NCBI GenBank assembly: GCA_004794655.1
Contig: SMMW01000145.1
Span: 1,060,501-1,124,500, forward strand
From: Marisa cornuarietis
Lineage: Eukaryota; Mollusca; Gastropoda; Architaenioglossa; Ampullariidae
Length of the DNA: 64,000 bases
Direction of reading: 5' to 3'
The first letter of the stretch is position 1, and every line of letters starts with the position of its first letter. Positions 11,781 through 22,827 of the stretch are shown piece after piece. A program made the position numbers and the translations under genes. The notes beneath the pieces are model-generated. The model did no database searches. It saw only the letters and a program-made list of their open reading frames with translations, and was not told where the DNA came from.

Positions 11781-12948
11781 TGTCCATTTGTAATGCGCAG
11801 GTATCCATTCAGAAGAATGCTCATTGCGCAGCAAAAACAAAATAAATAAAAGAAATAAGAAAAAATAAAGTAAATAGATAAAACACAAGGAAAGTAAAAA
11901 ACTATCCTTAGTATTCTTAACTCCCTTGTAATAGTCTGTCATGCTAACCATCATGTAATGACTCCATCTTACACTGTTTACAGTACCTATATCCCTTCAT
12001 ACCTACATCCATTGTTTTGTTCTACTCTTGTACCTCATCTTTATGTTGATCAGTGTGCCTATAGGTATCTCCCCGTCCACTGTTACCTTTATAATTATTG
12101 GCCTGCGCAGAGAGTGTAATCTATCTTGGTAGTGAAGTTCACATCATTATTATTAATTACTTTATGGCTATTTTGTCATATGATATGTCACTTGATAAAA
12201 ATAATTTTTTAACAATGTCTTATGAACTTCTAGAAGATGTGTCTGTGTTCATTATTGATGCCATCTATGAGAACTGAATCATTCCTCAAGATGTAAAAAA
12301 TAATACTCAAGTGAACCTCACAATCTTTATTAAGAGAGCCGGAACCAACAATCGTTTAAAGAGTATTTTGCATCAGATTACAGGGCCCCTATTTTTATAG
12401 GACAGATTTGCTGCTCCAGCTTTTACAGTACAAATTGCTGGAAGTCTATATGCCATTCTTTGCCACACAGAATATTTGTTTTTAATGCTGGTTACATAGC
12501 TCCCCAGAAATTCAAAAAAAAAAAAAACTCTCCCAAACTGACCTAAAAATAACAAAAAGTAAAATAAAAGAACTGAAGACATTCGAAGGACAAAAGAGAC
12601 ATAGTAAAAATAACAAGGACGAAAAAGTGGCAAGAAAAAAAAACGGAAAATTGGATGCATATATAAAACTATTTAACATGTGTTCGGCACCCCCTGTTTT
12701 AACAGATAATAACCTATCGTACTCGACACAAAACTCTGCTATAAGCATGCCTCTTAATTAGTTAAAAAGACGTTACTAGGCGACAGGCCGATGCTGAATT
12801 CTTTGTTTGTTTTTCTTTTTCACGGTAAGGTATGCATGAAATAGCAAGCTACCCCTCTGTTGTTTCCACATAATGGGCTTTTTCCTCTTTCGTTCACAAA
12901 TGGATGCCACTAGAAGTAAGTTCTCTTTGGAGCTGCCTTGGATTGCTT
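11781..12948. other. No gene seen
   Basis: AT-rich sequence with A-rich tracts (12519-12532 and others). The overlapping minus-strand open frames of 78-95 codons are low-complexity Phe/Leu runs without a domain. Confidence 0.5.
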
Positions 12949-14035
12949 CCCAGATAGCATTGAAGCATTTTATAAACGTTTGAAAAGCGCTAACATGGCT
13001 GTAATAATGTTAAAGTTTTAGATGAAACATTTTAGAAACATGTTAGGAACATTTACGGAATAAACATGTAAAAACATGTAAAAACTGAAACATTGTGCAA
13101 ACATTTTAAATTGGTAGGAACAATAACATTTAAACAAAAATATTAAATAGATGTTCTGTAAATGTGTACTAAAACTTGATCCGGCCGTCGCGTGGTTTAG
13201 AGCTGAGAGGCCGCCATTTTGTTTACCGGTTTCTCAATTCTACATGGATTTGTACTCCAACAATCGAAAATGACAAGAAAATAGTAAGTAATATTCAAAC
13301 TCTAATGTGTGTTCTAATAAAATATATGTTTGTTTGGTACTATTAAGTTTGTATATAATGTGTAAATAATTTGTTATTAATTCCCGACTGCTGACTTCTT
13401 CACGTTATGAGTCGAAGGCAGTTGCGATCTTTAATTTCATTATAGTACACAAGAAAAAAAGCTATATTTCTGAAGAGTTACACTATCCGAATGTTTAAAC
13501 ACTGCTCTTTAAAACGGTGCATCACATATGGTTGTCTTTATTATAGGTTAATAGTTATAAATATTCAAAATCTACAGTCCAATTGTTGAATCGAAGGCAT
13601 TTCCGCCATAAGCAATGGATTAAAACTTAAAAATTCAGTTATTTACAGTTCTAACAAATAATATTTTAGAAGTTTATTATATATGTCACATCACTATGTG
13701 TGAGATTTGAAACTGTTGTAAAATCGATCTCGAAACACGGTTACACACCATGCACTTCGTATTGACGCCACGTCGGGTAGTTTCCCTTGCTTAAACTCGG
13801 AGAAGTATTGTTTCAAAAACAAAATTTGTATCATCGTTTTCTTAGTGAACCTTCGTAGAAATACGGTAAAACGTTGAAGATAACAACTACAGTCAGAATA
13901 TCAAGTGAGTCCTTAAAGAGATGGCGCCATTCTAAACTAAAAGTCACTTAATCACCATGCTATGTTGCCGAACCCGAATGCTAGATGCTACTGTCGTACA
14001 GTATTATTAGCTGGCGTGTCTCTATTTGGTCTTGA

Positions 14036-14140
14036 GGTCCCCGTGATGTAGTGGATCAAAGCATTCGCTTGTCACCACTACAGTGAGCGGCTCGGGCTTC
14101 AGATGTCGTCTCGGAACTCAGTATGTGACACTGACAGGAT
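14036..14140 (+). mobile_element. SINE family 1, head fragment
   Basis: Matches the tRNA-like head of the full copy at 15015: TGATGTAGTGG A-box, CGCTTGTCACCACTACAGTGAGCGGCTC and a diverged B-box. It lacks the body and tail. Confidence 0.65.
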
Positions 14141-14389
14141 GTGGCGACGGGGATAGCTGCGGTAGAGAACTCGCGTGATGTGTCAGCAGCTTCAGTACAG
14201 ACAACCAGCCCAGTCTTTGACCCTCGTGACTCTGACCACCGTGGATACACGTCGCCGTATGTAACTCATGGTCGCGCTTCCAATTAAAATGACAAACCAT
14301 TCGGTCTTGAGTCTGAGGTGAACGTTCAGCGCACTAATTTGGACATTAGGGGCACGCATTTTTTTTTTCTCAGCACTTGACATCTGTTA

Positions 14390-14452
14390 ACAGGGCTGGC
14401 TACCTTGCCGTGATGCAGCGTTAGTTGCTGGCTCGGCGTAAAACCACCTCGT
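14390..14452 (+). mobile_element. SINE family 2, tail fragment
   Basis: Shares ACAGGGCTGGCTACCTTGCC and TTAGTTGCTGGCTCGGCGTA with the ends of the family 2 copies at 57005 (reverse complement) and 31580. Confidence 0.55.
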
Positions 14453-14794
14453 TTCAGTGAGCAGCATATTAAAATGTCACATAACAAAATTAAGTTTAAC
14501 CTCTTTCTGGGTGAGAAAATTTGTTAAATGGTTGGATAAGTGTTTAAAATTCAGAACAACTATGAAATGTTTGAAAAAAGGCTGTAAAAGGTCGACAAAA
14601 AGTTGGAATGCAAACATTAATAACACATTACTTTGATGGGCATGATAAGCGTTTCAAAAACATTTCCTGCGAATATTATTTGAACATTTCTCGAGAACCA
14701 TTTGTAAACGATTATAAAACGTTCAAATGCTATCTGGGTTCCATTACTTCGTCGTCGTTGTCAAACATGTCCATCAACAAAATTACATTCTCTA

Positions 14795-14960
14795 CTTCGC
14801 TTGTAGCCGCCATTTTAAAATGCGCCAACCGCGTGCGAAGGGTATCGCAGAGTCTCACTGGGCAGAGTGAGCGCCCGTGGTGGGCGCCCGCGTTACGGTA
14901 CGCAAGGCCGGAATGTTCGGTGCGAGAGAGCGCACGCGTGACGGGTAGATGCTGGATGTT
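14795..14960 (+). repeat. GC-rich block, inverted partner of 9237-9545
   Basis: Contains GTGGGCGCCCGCGTTACGGT, the same core as the minus strand of the 9.2-9.5 kb block, preceded by AGCCGCCATTTTAAAA (a YY1-like core, also present at 13209 as GGCCGCCATTTTG). It leads directly into the TATA motif at 14981. Confidence 0.5.
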
Positions 14961-14980
14961 TCTAGATGTGTTTGTATCGT

Positions 14981-14992
14981 GTATATAAGCGG
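14981..14992 (+). promoter_or_regulatory. Candidate TATA promoter
   Basis: GTATATAAGCGG follows the CpG-rich block and precedes a long GT-rich, stop-filled sequence with two good splice donors. A start site would be expected about 25-30 bases on, which is where a SINE has inserted (15015). Sequence motif only; no expression evidence. Confidence 0.4.
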
Positions 14993-15003
14993 TGCGAGTG
15001 AGT

Positions 15004-15263
15004 GTGTCAGTAGGCTTGGGGGCCCCGGTAGTGTAGTGGTTAAAACACTCGCTTGTCACCACTACAGTGAGCGGCTCAGGGTTCAGATCTCGTCTCGGGA
15101 CACTTTCTGTATGTGACACCTGTTCGCAGGGCCGGGTGCCGGGGGTTTTCTCCGGGTACTCCGGTTTCCTCCCCCCTCCCTTTCCCCCCATAGTGCGAAA
15201 TCGCCGCAAGGTGGAAGCACTTTCCTACTAAATAAACAACAACAACAACAACGTGTCAGTAGG
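15004..15263 (+). mobile_element. tRNA-derived SINE, family 1, with 11-base target duplication
   Basis: The body runs from 15015 to 15252: tRNA-like head with A-box TAGTGTAGTGG and B-box GGTTCAGATCT, a GC-rich body with CTCCGGGTACTCCGG, and a (CAA)n tail. It is flanked by perfect copies of GTGTCAGTAGG (15004-15014 and 15253-15263), which proves a retroposition. Family 1 also occurs at 8735-8970 (minus) and 14036-14140. Confidence 0.9.
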
Positions 15264-16143
15264 GAGGTGACTGAGAGCAAAGTAGAGAGTTTCTGCGGGC
15301 GTGTATCGCTTGCTAGTGAGTTGTGTCAGGCCTGTGCTACCATAGTTCGAGTAGATGTGTGTTGCCTTTAGCCAGCGTGTGTCGCTGTGGTCAGTTGTTG
15401 TGTCAGGCGTGTGTGTGCGAGAGTCGAGACATTTCTGCTCGTCTGTAAATTAGATCCGTGCGAGTCAGTGAATGTCTGTCAGTCAAGAATGTGATTGGTG
15501 AGTTACGGCGCTTGTGAGGCGCACCCTTTTATTGTTAAGAGTGTTGATGGGAAGGGAGAATTCAGTGAGATCATGTTTATTCTTAACTATAGGTGGCGCT
15601 TGGAAGGGGAAGTAATTTCATGTTAAAGCCACCTAGTGACAGATGTCCCTTTGTTTTCTCCACAGGTTCGAGTGATTTACTTATTTTCTTCGACTATTTA
15701 TTTTGACTTTCTTCCTCTGCTAATCGTCTTGCTCCTCTACAGGTACTGTCCTGTACTTGTCATCGCTCCTGTCATCGTTATCGTCGCTGCTGTTCTTCGT
15801 CTTCACCTTCTTCGCTTTATCTTCACCCCATACGCTCCTGTGTGCTGGAGTCGCATCTACTCTACGTTTGTCAATTCTCTTCGCTTCATCTGTCCGTCGC
15901 CTTCGTCATCCTGTCCTTCATCGTGTGACGTGTGTTCAACGAGGCAACTTGGACTGAGGACCATCAGAGGGTGCCTGTGTGCGCCAGAAAGACAGGGGGG
16001 GGGTGCCAGTCAACGCGAGGCCACTGAAGGCTAACGACACAGTGTAAACGAAGTGTAAAGAAAGTGCAAACTTTTAGATCTAGCGCTGGGTCTGAAGGAT
16101 CCAAGGGCAAGAACTCTTAGCGCCCTAATAAGACAGTGACACG
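15264..16143 (+). ncRNA. Candidate spliced untranslated exons downstream of the 15 kb promoter
   Basis: A first exon could end at 15497 (GATTG|gtgagt), with an acceptor TTTTCTCCACAG before 15666 and a second donor at about 16143 (GACACG|gtgagt). The first exon has no useful open frame. The frame across the second (15636-16034) is a low-complexity run of Leu, Val, Ile and Ser with no domain. So this could be the 5' untranslated region of a gene lying downstream, or a non-coding RNA. No downstream coding exon was recognised. The two donors share a GGTGAGTTACG core, which may be chance or duplication. Confidence 0.3.
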
Positions 16144-16631
16144 GTGAGTTACGATCTTTGTCTTTTTGCCTCCCCTTACTAACCTTATTTTTTGGGGGGG
16201 TTTTTTGCTTGGGCGCGGGGCATCTCTGTCTCCTTGCGTGTGTGTATGTGTCTATGTATTTTCCAGTGTGTGTGTGTGTGTGTGTGTGTGTGTTGTTAAA
16301 GTTATTTTTGTAACGTTCATTTCGCGTTTGTGGTGGTCTGCGTTCATCAGGGGTTCGATAGGCTCGTCGTGTCCCGCCTCTGTTAGAGTGATTGTGTATT
16401 TGCGCTGACTGTGAGCAGCTGCGGGTGTGCATCCAACTACGCCAACAGGTGGTAACGCGACATAGTCGCTGATTGAAACTTTCTGAAACTTGAAAAGTTT
16501 ATGTGGCATGCTTTATGTTAAAAATTAATGTTGATTTTAACAAGCGATGCAGATTAGTTTGACTTCTTGACATCTTGGTGTTTGGATTACTTTAATCCGC
16601 TTGTTACTTTCTGACCGATTGTTTCTGCACT

Positions 16632-16695
<64 letters not shown>

Positions 16696-17380
16696 AAGAG
16701 AGAGAGAAAGAGAGTGGGGGGAAAGAGAGTAATTGTAAAGCCGATTGTTTATGTCAGCACATTCAGCTGTCTCAAGCCAAAGAAAATGCGTGATTTAAAC
16801 CCTTGACACTGAAACAGTTTGTTTAACAGGGTGGGAAAAGGTCGCTGCACTCGGACCGACAGCCGGGATGATAAAATGCAAGCTACCCGGCCTCTGACGC
16901 AAAACCACGATGTTACGTGGACTAAAGTGACTTCAATGGGCATTCTCTTTCCTTTTCGAAACTTGGAAACTTTCAGAAGTGGTTTCTTTGTTATTTGGGG
17001 TGGGCGTGGTAGGTGGAATTAAAGATAAAATGTAAGGGAGTCAGTATTAATGTAATATTAATTGTGGAAACTGGATTTCTGCTCTTTTTATTCTCTTAAA
17101 AGGAGTCAAAGGTGGAATAAGTTCTTATTCTCTACATGCACAATGTAATTATAATTTAAAAAAAAAATAAAAAAGATGCAGAGCTGTACTTGAAAACAAA
17201 TTTAGACACAACTGAATTTTGTTAACACAATTTAAACAAAACATTGTTGAGAAGTAAGAGGAGAAATGTAATCTGAAAGCTGTGTGACTATTATCTCATG
17301 AATCTTTCTCAGATGGTGAGATGTGCTGACGACACCATGGCCCAAGATTTATGATACTTTATGCTCTACTTCCAGCGATT
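16144..17380. other. Gene-free stretch with microsatellites
   Basis: Contains (GT)n at about 16267-16293 and (GT)n plus a GA-rich tract at about 16635-16725. No supported gene. TTTATT at 17087-17092 could be a minus-strand polyadenylation signal (AATAAA) for the unit B peptide gene, about 500 bases beyond its stop. Confidence 0.4.
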
Positions 17381-17598
17381 TTTACTGAGCACTCGGCTTA
17401 ACATTTAAGAGAGTAAGAAGAGACTAAAGTCAACAAGAATCACTCATAGCCTGACATAATGACCAACTCTCTCTCTCTCTCGCGACAGTCAAAAACAGTT
17501 GACACATGTAGTCTTGTCTCCTTTACTCATGAAGCAGAGTAGGACCAATCATGCTTAGCATCAAACCGGATACAAGATCTTGGCAGTTCATATCGTGA

Positions 17599-18349
17599 TT
17601 AACGCCTAAAGACATGAGATATTTTCCATGCAGCGAATTCTTTTCCGCTGTGAGAAAAATAAAAAGTTCGTTTGTATCTGCGCCATGTTTTAGGCTTGCA
17701 CCACCTGACACCTTTCTTTTTCGCCCTACAATGGAGCCCTTTGCAACACGTGTCCGTGACACAAAAGTGACCATCTTTACCGCACTGGAACAGACACAAA
17801 CAAATAAACAAACACACATGCACGCGCACATACATGTACATGCAAAAGCACATAGAAGTAAAAAGAAATCCAGAAACCTAAAGGTAGACCTAAAAGTTAC
17901 TTTTACTACCGAGTTGAATGGTAACCCAGCCTTATGAAGCATCCAGAACATTTTATTTATAGAGGTAAGAAACACACAAATATAATAAACAAAATTTGGA
18001 GGGGCCATGACCTTGCTCATAAGGCTGGGATGTGGGGCTATATAAATAAATTTAATAATCGCCGATGGAAAAGTATATTTATTGTGTACCCGTTAATGCA
18101 GGTGTGCGTGCTGGCGTGTGTCGCTAGGTATGTTTATGCATTGGTGGAACAAACACCTGGAATATAATCCCGAGTCAGTCTTTAAAACAGATGTAAAAAA
18201 ACCTGGCACGAACATCGAAATAGATTTATCTATCATCAGTATTTCAACAAAATGTTTCAAAATAAGAGTTGTCTGCTTACGCCGTCAACAAGTGTTGCTT
18301 GCAGCCACACCAAAGCGACGATGATCATCATGTTTATTATTAGCTTCAT
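17599..18349 (-). CDS. Secreted knottin-like cysteine-rich peptide, unit B (two exons)
   Basis: Exon 1 is 18281-18349: 23 codons from ATG, with MKL, a hydrophobic core, and LVDG before the donor GACGGC|gtaagc. Exon 2 is 17599-17784: the acceptor TCTGTTCCAG is followed in phase 0 by a Cys codon. The frame has six Cys with spacing C-x6-C-x4-CC-x4-C-x9-C, an inhibitor-cystine-knot arrangement of three disulfides, with a Lys/Arg-rich fourth loop. After the last Cys the frame runs 32 more residues (Arg/Lys and aromatic-rich) to a stop, whereas unit C stops 4 residues after it. The extension may follow loss of an earlier stop. There is no separate propeptide and no dibasic site before the first Cys. 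Such peptides are secreted venom, defence or signalling molecules; which applies here is unknown. Splicing is inferred from sequence. Confidence 0.7.
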
Positions 18350-18470
18350 GGTCAAAAAGATGATCTACTGTGAAGGAGACCAAATTGTAATCCAAGAAAA
18401 GACATAAAAGATTAAATAATGGTAGAGTATTATTATCTAGAAATGATAATTTTCATCCAGTGAAGAGAGG

Positions 18471-18478
18471 CTTTTATA
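18471..18478 (-). promoter_or_regulatory. TATA box of unit B peptide gene
   Basis: TATAAAAG on the minus strand, about 120 bases upstream of the ATG. The corresponding place in unit A has TATAAGAG (7358-7365). Position and conservation between paralogues support it. Confidence 0.5.
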
Positions 18479-19228
18479 TGAATATATATTCAGATAGAGA
18501 AATAAAGAGATGAAGATGTCGTAGGGCAGGCATTTCACCAGAAGATGAAGACAATCTGTACAGCAGAGCCTTCTAATCCAGAAACATTGACAGATATGTG
18601 ACTCTGGCAATTTCTTAGACTTTATGAATAAAATGACAACTTGCAAGAAGTTAAGAAGTCTTTTTTAGAACTGTGTTTGTCAAAAATTACAAAAATGCAT
18701 TTGTATATCGTTAGTTCGAGTGAAAAAGGACTTTCTGATGACACATTCAATGATAACAGAAACGCCTTACCTGGCAGCTTCTTGTTATGCGTGTCTCGGT
18801 CGCACCACACGCTCCTGGTACTGATTATATTCACGAGGAGAGAGAGAGAGACAAAGAAAGAGCATCGCCTTCTATATATTTTGTTTGTGTTGTCAAACAG
18901 GTGCTTATTACACTTTCCTTCAAAGCTCCGATGAAATTATAGAAAATATGGCCTGTCCAGCCTTCTTTTAGCAATAACCATACAGTTTCTGAGTTTCTGT
19001 CAATTATCTGGGAATTGCTCCACATAGTTCACATTACGGCTGAAAATTTTTGATTAAACGAAATGGCAGCAACTAAAAGTCAATAGCACCTGCGGTTTCA
19101 TTCGGCTGCAGGAGACAAAAATGTGCTTATCTATTAATCTGGTTTTTTTTTTTAAGTTGCTTCAAATAAAATTTTGTTCTATTTTATTTTCAGATCGTCA
19201 CTTTAAGACGCGTGAAAATAAAGTGCCG

Positions 19229-19307
<79 letters not shown>
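19229..19307. repeat. (TCA)n microsatellite
   Basis: About 26 uninterrupted TCA triplets at the outer end of the unit B duplication. It produces a spurious poly-Ser frame. Confidence 0.95.
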
Positions 19308-21282
19308 GAGCCCAAAACTTCAATTTAACACATCCTAAGGTAATCATCATTCAGTGAAATAGGCTCAGTCAAAAGTAGCCTTTTAATGCAGATTGATTTA
19401 TAAAATATTTGATGCTAAAAGCTCTCGTATCATCGGTGATCGATTTGGCTCAGGCTGTGGGGCGAGATGACTGGTGACCATCCATACATAAATCAAACAT
19501 AAACATACATCCTTCATATTCATAAAATCATAACATACATGCACCCAACATATATATATATATATCACATACCCATACATACTGTATATCACAAAAATAC
19601 ATCTCACATATCCATACATACATCACACATAAACATCTGTTGCACATGCCCACACATTCTTCACACACAAACATATATCCCACATATTCACACATAAACC
19701 CCATTAAGGCATACATCCCACATATCTGCACATACATCACACTTTAACATATACACAACACAGATATGCACATGCATACACCAGAAAGTTCCACAGCCCC
19801 AGTCCATGGTTTCTAAATTTGTTGCCGGCTTCCTGGTGAAGCGATCGTTGGACAGGGATGCAGAGGCTGATCAAATTATCGTTTTCAACTTGTTTTACAG
19901 AGAACGACAAACAGTTTTACAAGTATGTCATAGAATAAGAGAAAGATAATGTGACCAGAGAGAGAGAGAAATGGACTATGCAGAAATCCACGTATACGTG
20001 TATATGGGTTCACGTGTTTAATTAAATTTTTTATTATCCCGCAAGACAGCAAAAAAGAGTGGCCATTTCACTCAATGTGGGAAATAAAAAGATTGGAAAT
20101 TGCAGACGTGTTGCTGATGCAATGTCATAAAACTAACTGAACTACTTTATTTAAATATAAAATTGTTGAAATACTAAACAAAATTCGTTAAGGTGAAAAT
20201 TCACGGGTTTTGTCCCAGTGGCACAACAGAACGCACCTACAACACACCTACCTACAGGTGAGAACACAAAAGTTTCCATAAACATTCTTTAAGTCAATTC
20301 TGACATACTGATCATGCCAGTTTTATAAAAAATTTGCTCCTGATAATCAGGTAGGTTTAGAGGTCTTGTCAATAAGAATATTCTCTAATCAGGAAGCTAC
20401 AACAATCAGGGGATCCTCTGTCGTGTCTTCCTTATATGTCCTCCCTAGTGAGTTTAGCCTTGTTTTCACAAAGTACTTCTCTTTATAAGGTTATATATCA
20501 GTAGGTTGCACAATGAGGAAGGGAAAGTGTGAGAATGTTTTGTTTTCACTAATTGTTATTATGATGACATATGCTAGAAACTTTAATTTCCCACCTATTA
20601 AAATAATTATCAGAAAATTAAAGGAGATTTTAAAACAGATTGATCTATAAACATATTTTCGTCTCCAGCAGCCAACTGAAACCTCAGCCGTCATTAACTA
20701 TAGCGGCTACCATTTGAATTGAAAATTGCCAGATGCTATGGTAGCGATGTCCACCTTAATGTTGTCAACCAGTTTTCTGGCTATTAACAGGTTTCAGTCC
20801 CGTTATGGTCACTGGGAAAGGAAGGAGCTTGGCCAGAATGTAATTTGTATATCAGTGCGCCAGAGGTTTAAATGTAATGAGTTTCTGTCTGACAAAGCAA
20901 ATCAGTAAAAAATCTGATTCTCTCTCTCTTTTGGAATATATAACAACTAACAAGTATCAGAAACTTGATCTAATCCAGATAAGCATAGTTGTTACAGAAA
21001 CAACCAGGTATTGGGTAAGGCTGTGCGACAATCGTTGCTGAATTTTTCATCACAAAGACACTTTTCATTATCTCGATCTTGCCTTGTCATCAATCATCTG
21101 CATGCTTTTCTTCTTTATTTTGGTTGTGCTTACATTCGATAAACAACCTGAACTTATATTTATGTTGAGGTAACTACTTTGCCTTTAAACCACTTACAGG
21201 AACGGCGACACAAATAAAGTAGAAGGGAAGAAGTGACAACATCAGTACAAACAAACTTCGAAAGACTGAAAGTTATTATTTT
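19308..21282. other. Mostly unannotated; ACAT-rich low-complexity 19490-19800
   Basis: From about 19490 to 19800 the sequence is a degenerate run of CACATA/CATACA words that give overlapping spurious Tyr/Cys/Met-rich frames on the minus strand. The remainder up to the unit C signal exon has no recognisable gene. It may hold the unit C promoter, which I could not delimit. Confidence 0.45.
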
Positions 21283-21360
21283 TTGTCTTTTTCTTTGGTG
21301 TTTTCTAAAATTCAGAGATACAGTTCTTTTCCAAAAGAACAACTCGTCCTTTTGCCGGCC

Positions 21361-21548
21361 ATGAAGCTAATGATAGCTATGATGATCATCTTCGCACTGG
21401 TGTGGCTGCTAACAGCACTTGTTGACGGGGTGAGTCGCAAACTCTTGGTTTTCAAAACATTTAGTGAAAATAGTGATACAAAATTAATTCTTTTATGTGC
21501 TTGTGCCCCCCCCCTGTGAGTAAAGCCTTTCATCAAAATATAAACAAT

Positions 21549-21610
<62 letters not shown>

Positions 21611-22306
21611 TGTATACACCTTGCCCACATGTCAGTTCCACTACTAATAGTGAGCAGGTCCAGTCTAGTCTTTGAAGTTCGTAAGTCAGTTCTTTCTCCT
21701 CCCACTGCGACCTCTTCTACTAGTTAGTTCTCTGTTCTTTGTATGAGATCCGGAGCAGCCTCCTCAGACACTTGTTCTCGACTTCCTGGATTCTCCCTTT
21801 CCGTTTCGGCGAGCCGAGTCCACGTGCCACATTCGTAGAGCAGGACTGGTACTACAAGGGATGTGTGCAGACTGTATTTGGTAGTAACCCTGGTGTTATG
21901 GCTATGCTAGATTCTGTCCAACTAAGCTATCGCCGGTTTTTCTGTTGCGATCCTCATACGGGTATGTGACCTAAAGCTCCCGTCCTTGAAGGGGGCTGTT
22001 TCTAAATACTAAAAGCTACTTACAGTCCTGGCCCCGCTTCAGAAGGTCCACCAGAAGATACTCGGTCATTTGTACTCGGTTCACTCGAATCTGCTCGGTT
22101 ACTCCCCGCCATAAGATCTTTGTCGTCGTCAAGGCAGAGGATACTGAATGGCCTCCTCTAGCTCGACGTGGAGATGTGTTGGCCCTTGAGTGTCTCGCGC
22201 AAAATTTTCTCAAAGTAGCTGTTGAACAGCACTGCGGTCAGAGGGCATATTCGGCGCACACAGTCCGTCTTCAGGTTTCTCAAATTTCCTTTCACCATTT
22301 GCGCGC

Positions 22307-22356
<50 letters not shown>

Positions 22357-22784
22357 CTTGAATAACGAGGGTAGTATACGTTACTGGAAAATGTGTTGCA
22401 AAGGGACGATTTTTGATTCTAACCCTCGTTATTCTACTTCTAGAAAGCACTGCAGATGTAACGAGGGTTGGCAGCTGCATGTACCTGTTGTGACTGTAAC
22501 TTTTACATATGTACATATTGCCCATCCTATTTGTGTGTATTTTAAATGTTCGTTTCAGGTCATTAGAAGTGTGTATCATGTGTTAATACTTAAGGCAGCG
22601 TGGACTTTGTGGCTGGTTAGGTTATGGATTGGCGACAGGGTTGTTTACCACGTGACTATTACGTGTAAGCCACTGAATGAATCGCCCCGACTCGCTGGTA
22701 AAAGTAAATTAACGGGTATCCTTAGGTTTCTCGATTTCTCTTTACGATATATATATATATATATAAAACATATATGTAAATATA

Positions 22785-22827
<43 letters not shown>

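Larger units (their letters stand above)
12949..14738. mobile_element. Non-autonomous DNA transposon with terminal inverted repeats
   Basis: The left end CCCAGATAGCATTGAA... (12949 onward) and the reverse complement of the right end (CCCAGATAGCATTTGAACG..., ending at 14738) match over about 35 bases with small gaps, both continuing into TTTATAA-CGTTT. Sub-terminal regions on both sides are rich in repeated AAACATTT/AAACGTTT words, as in many large non-autonomous elements. The inside has no transposase frame, but holds a family 1 SINE head (14036-14140) and a family 2 SINE tail (14390-14452). Confidence 0.55.
17380..19221 (-). repeat. Duplicated unit B of the cystine-knot peptide family
   Basis: This is the most compact unit and serves as the reference. 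It has a 3' flank with a CT/GA-rich tract near 17465-17485, second exon, a 496-base intron, signal exon, TATA motif and upstream flank. The flank words GCTTATTACA-TTTCCTTCAAA, TGCGGTTTCATTCG and the final GTCAC-TTAAGACRCG recur in unit A. The homology stops against a TCA microsatellite at 19229. Confidence 0.75.

Noticed and set aside
15020..15100. A-box and B-box resembling a tRNA gene (also at 8.9, 14.0, 31.6, 49.3 and 57.1 kb)
   Set aside because: Each is followed by a shared non-tRNA body and tail, and two have target duplications, so they are SINEs.
15636..16034. Hydrophobic frame that looks like membrane spans
   Set aside because: CTT/CGT-rich low-complexity sequence, no start in context, crosses a likely acceptor.
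19121..19309. Poly-Ser protein
   Set aside because: Translation of a TCA microsatellite.
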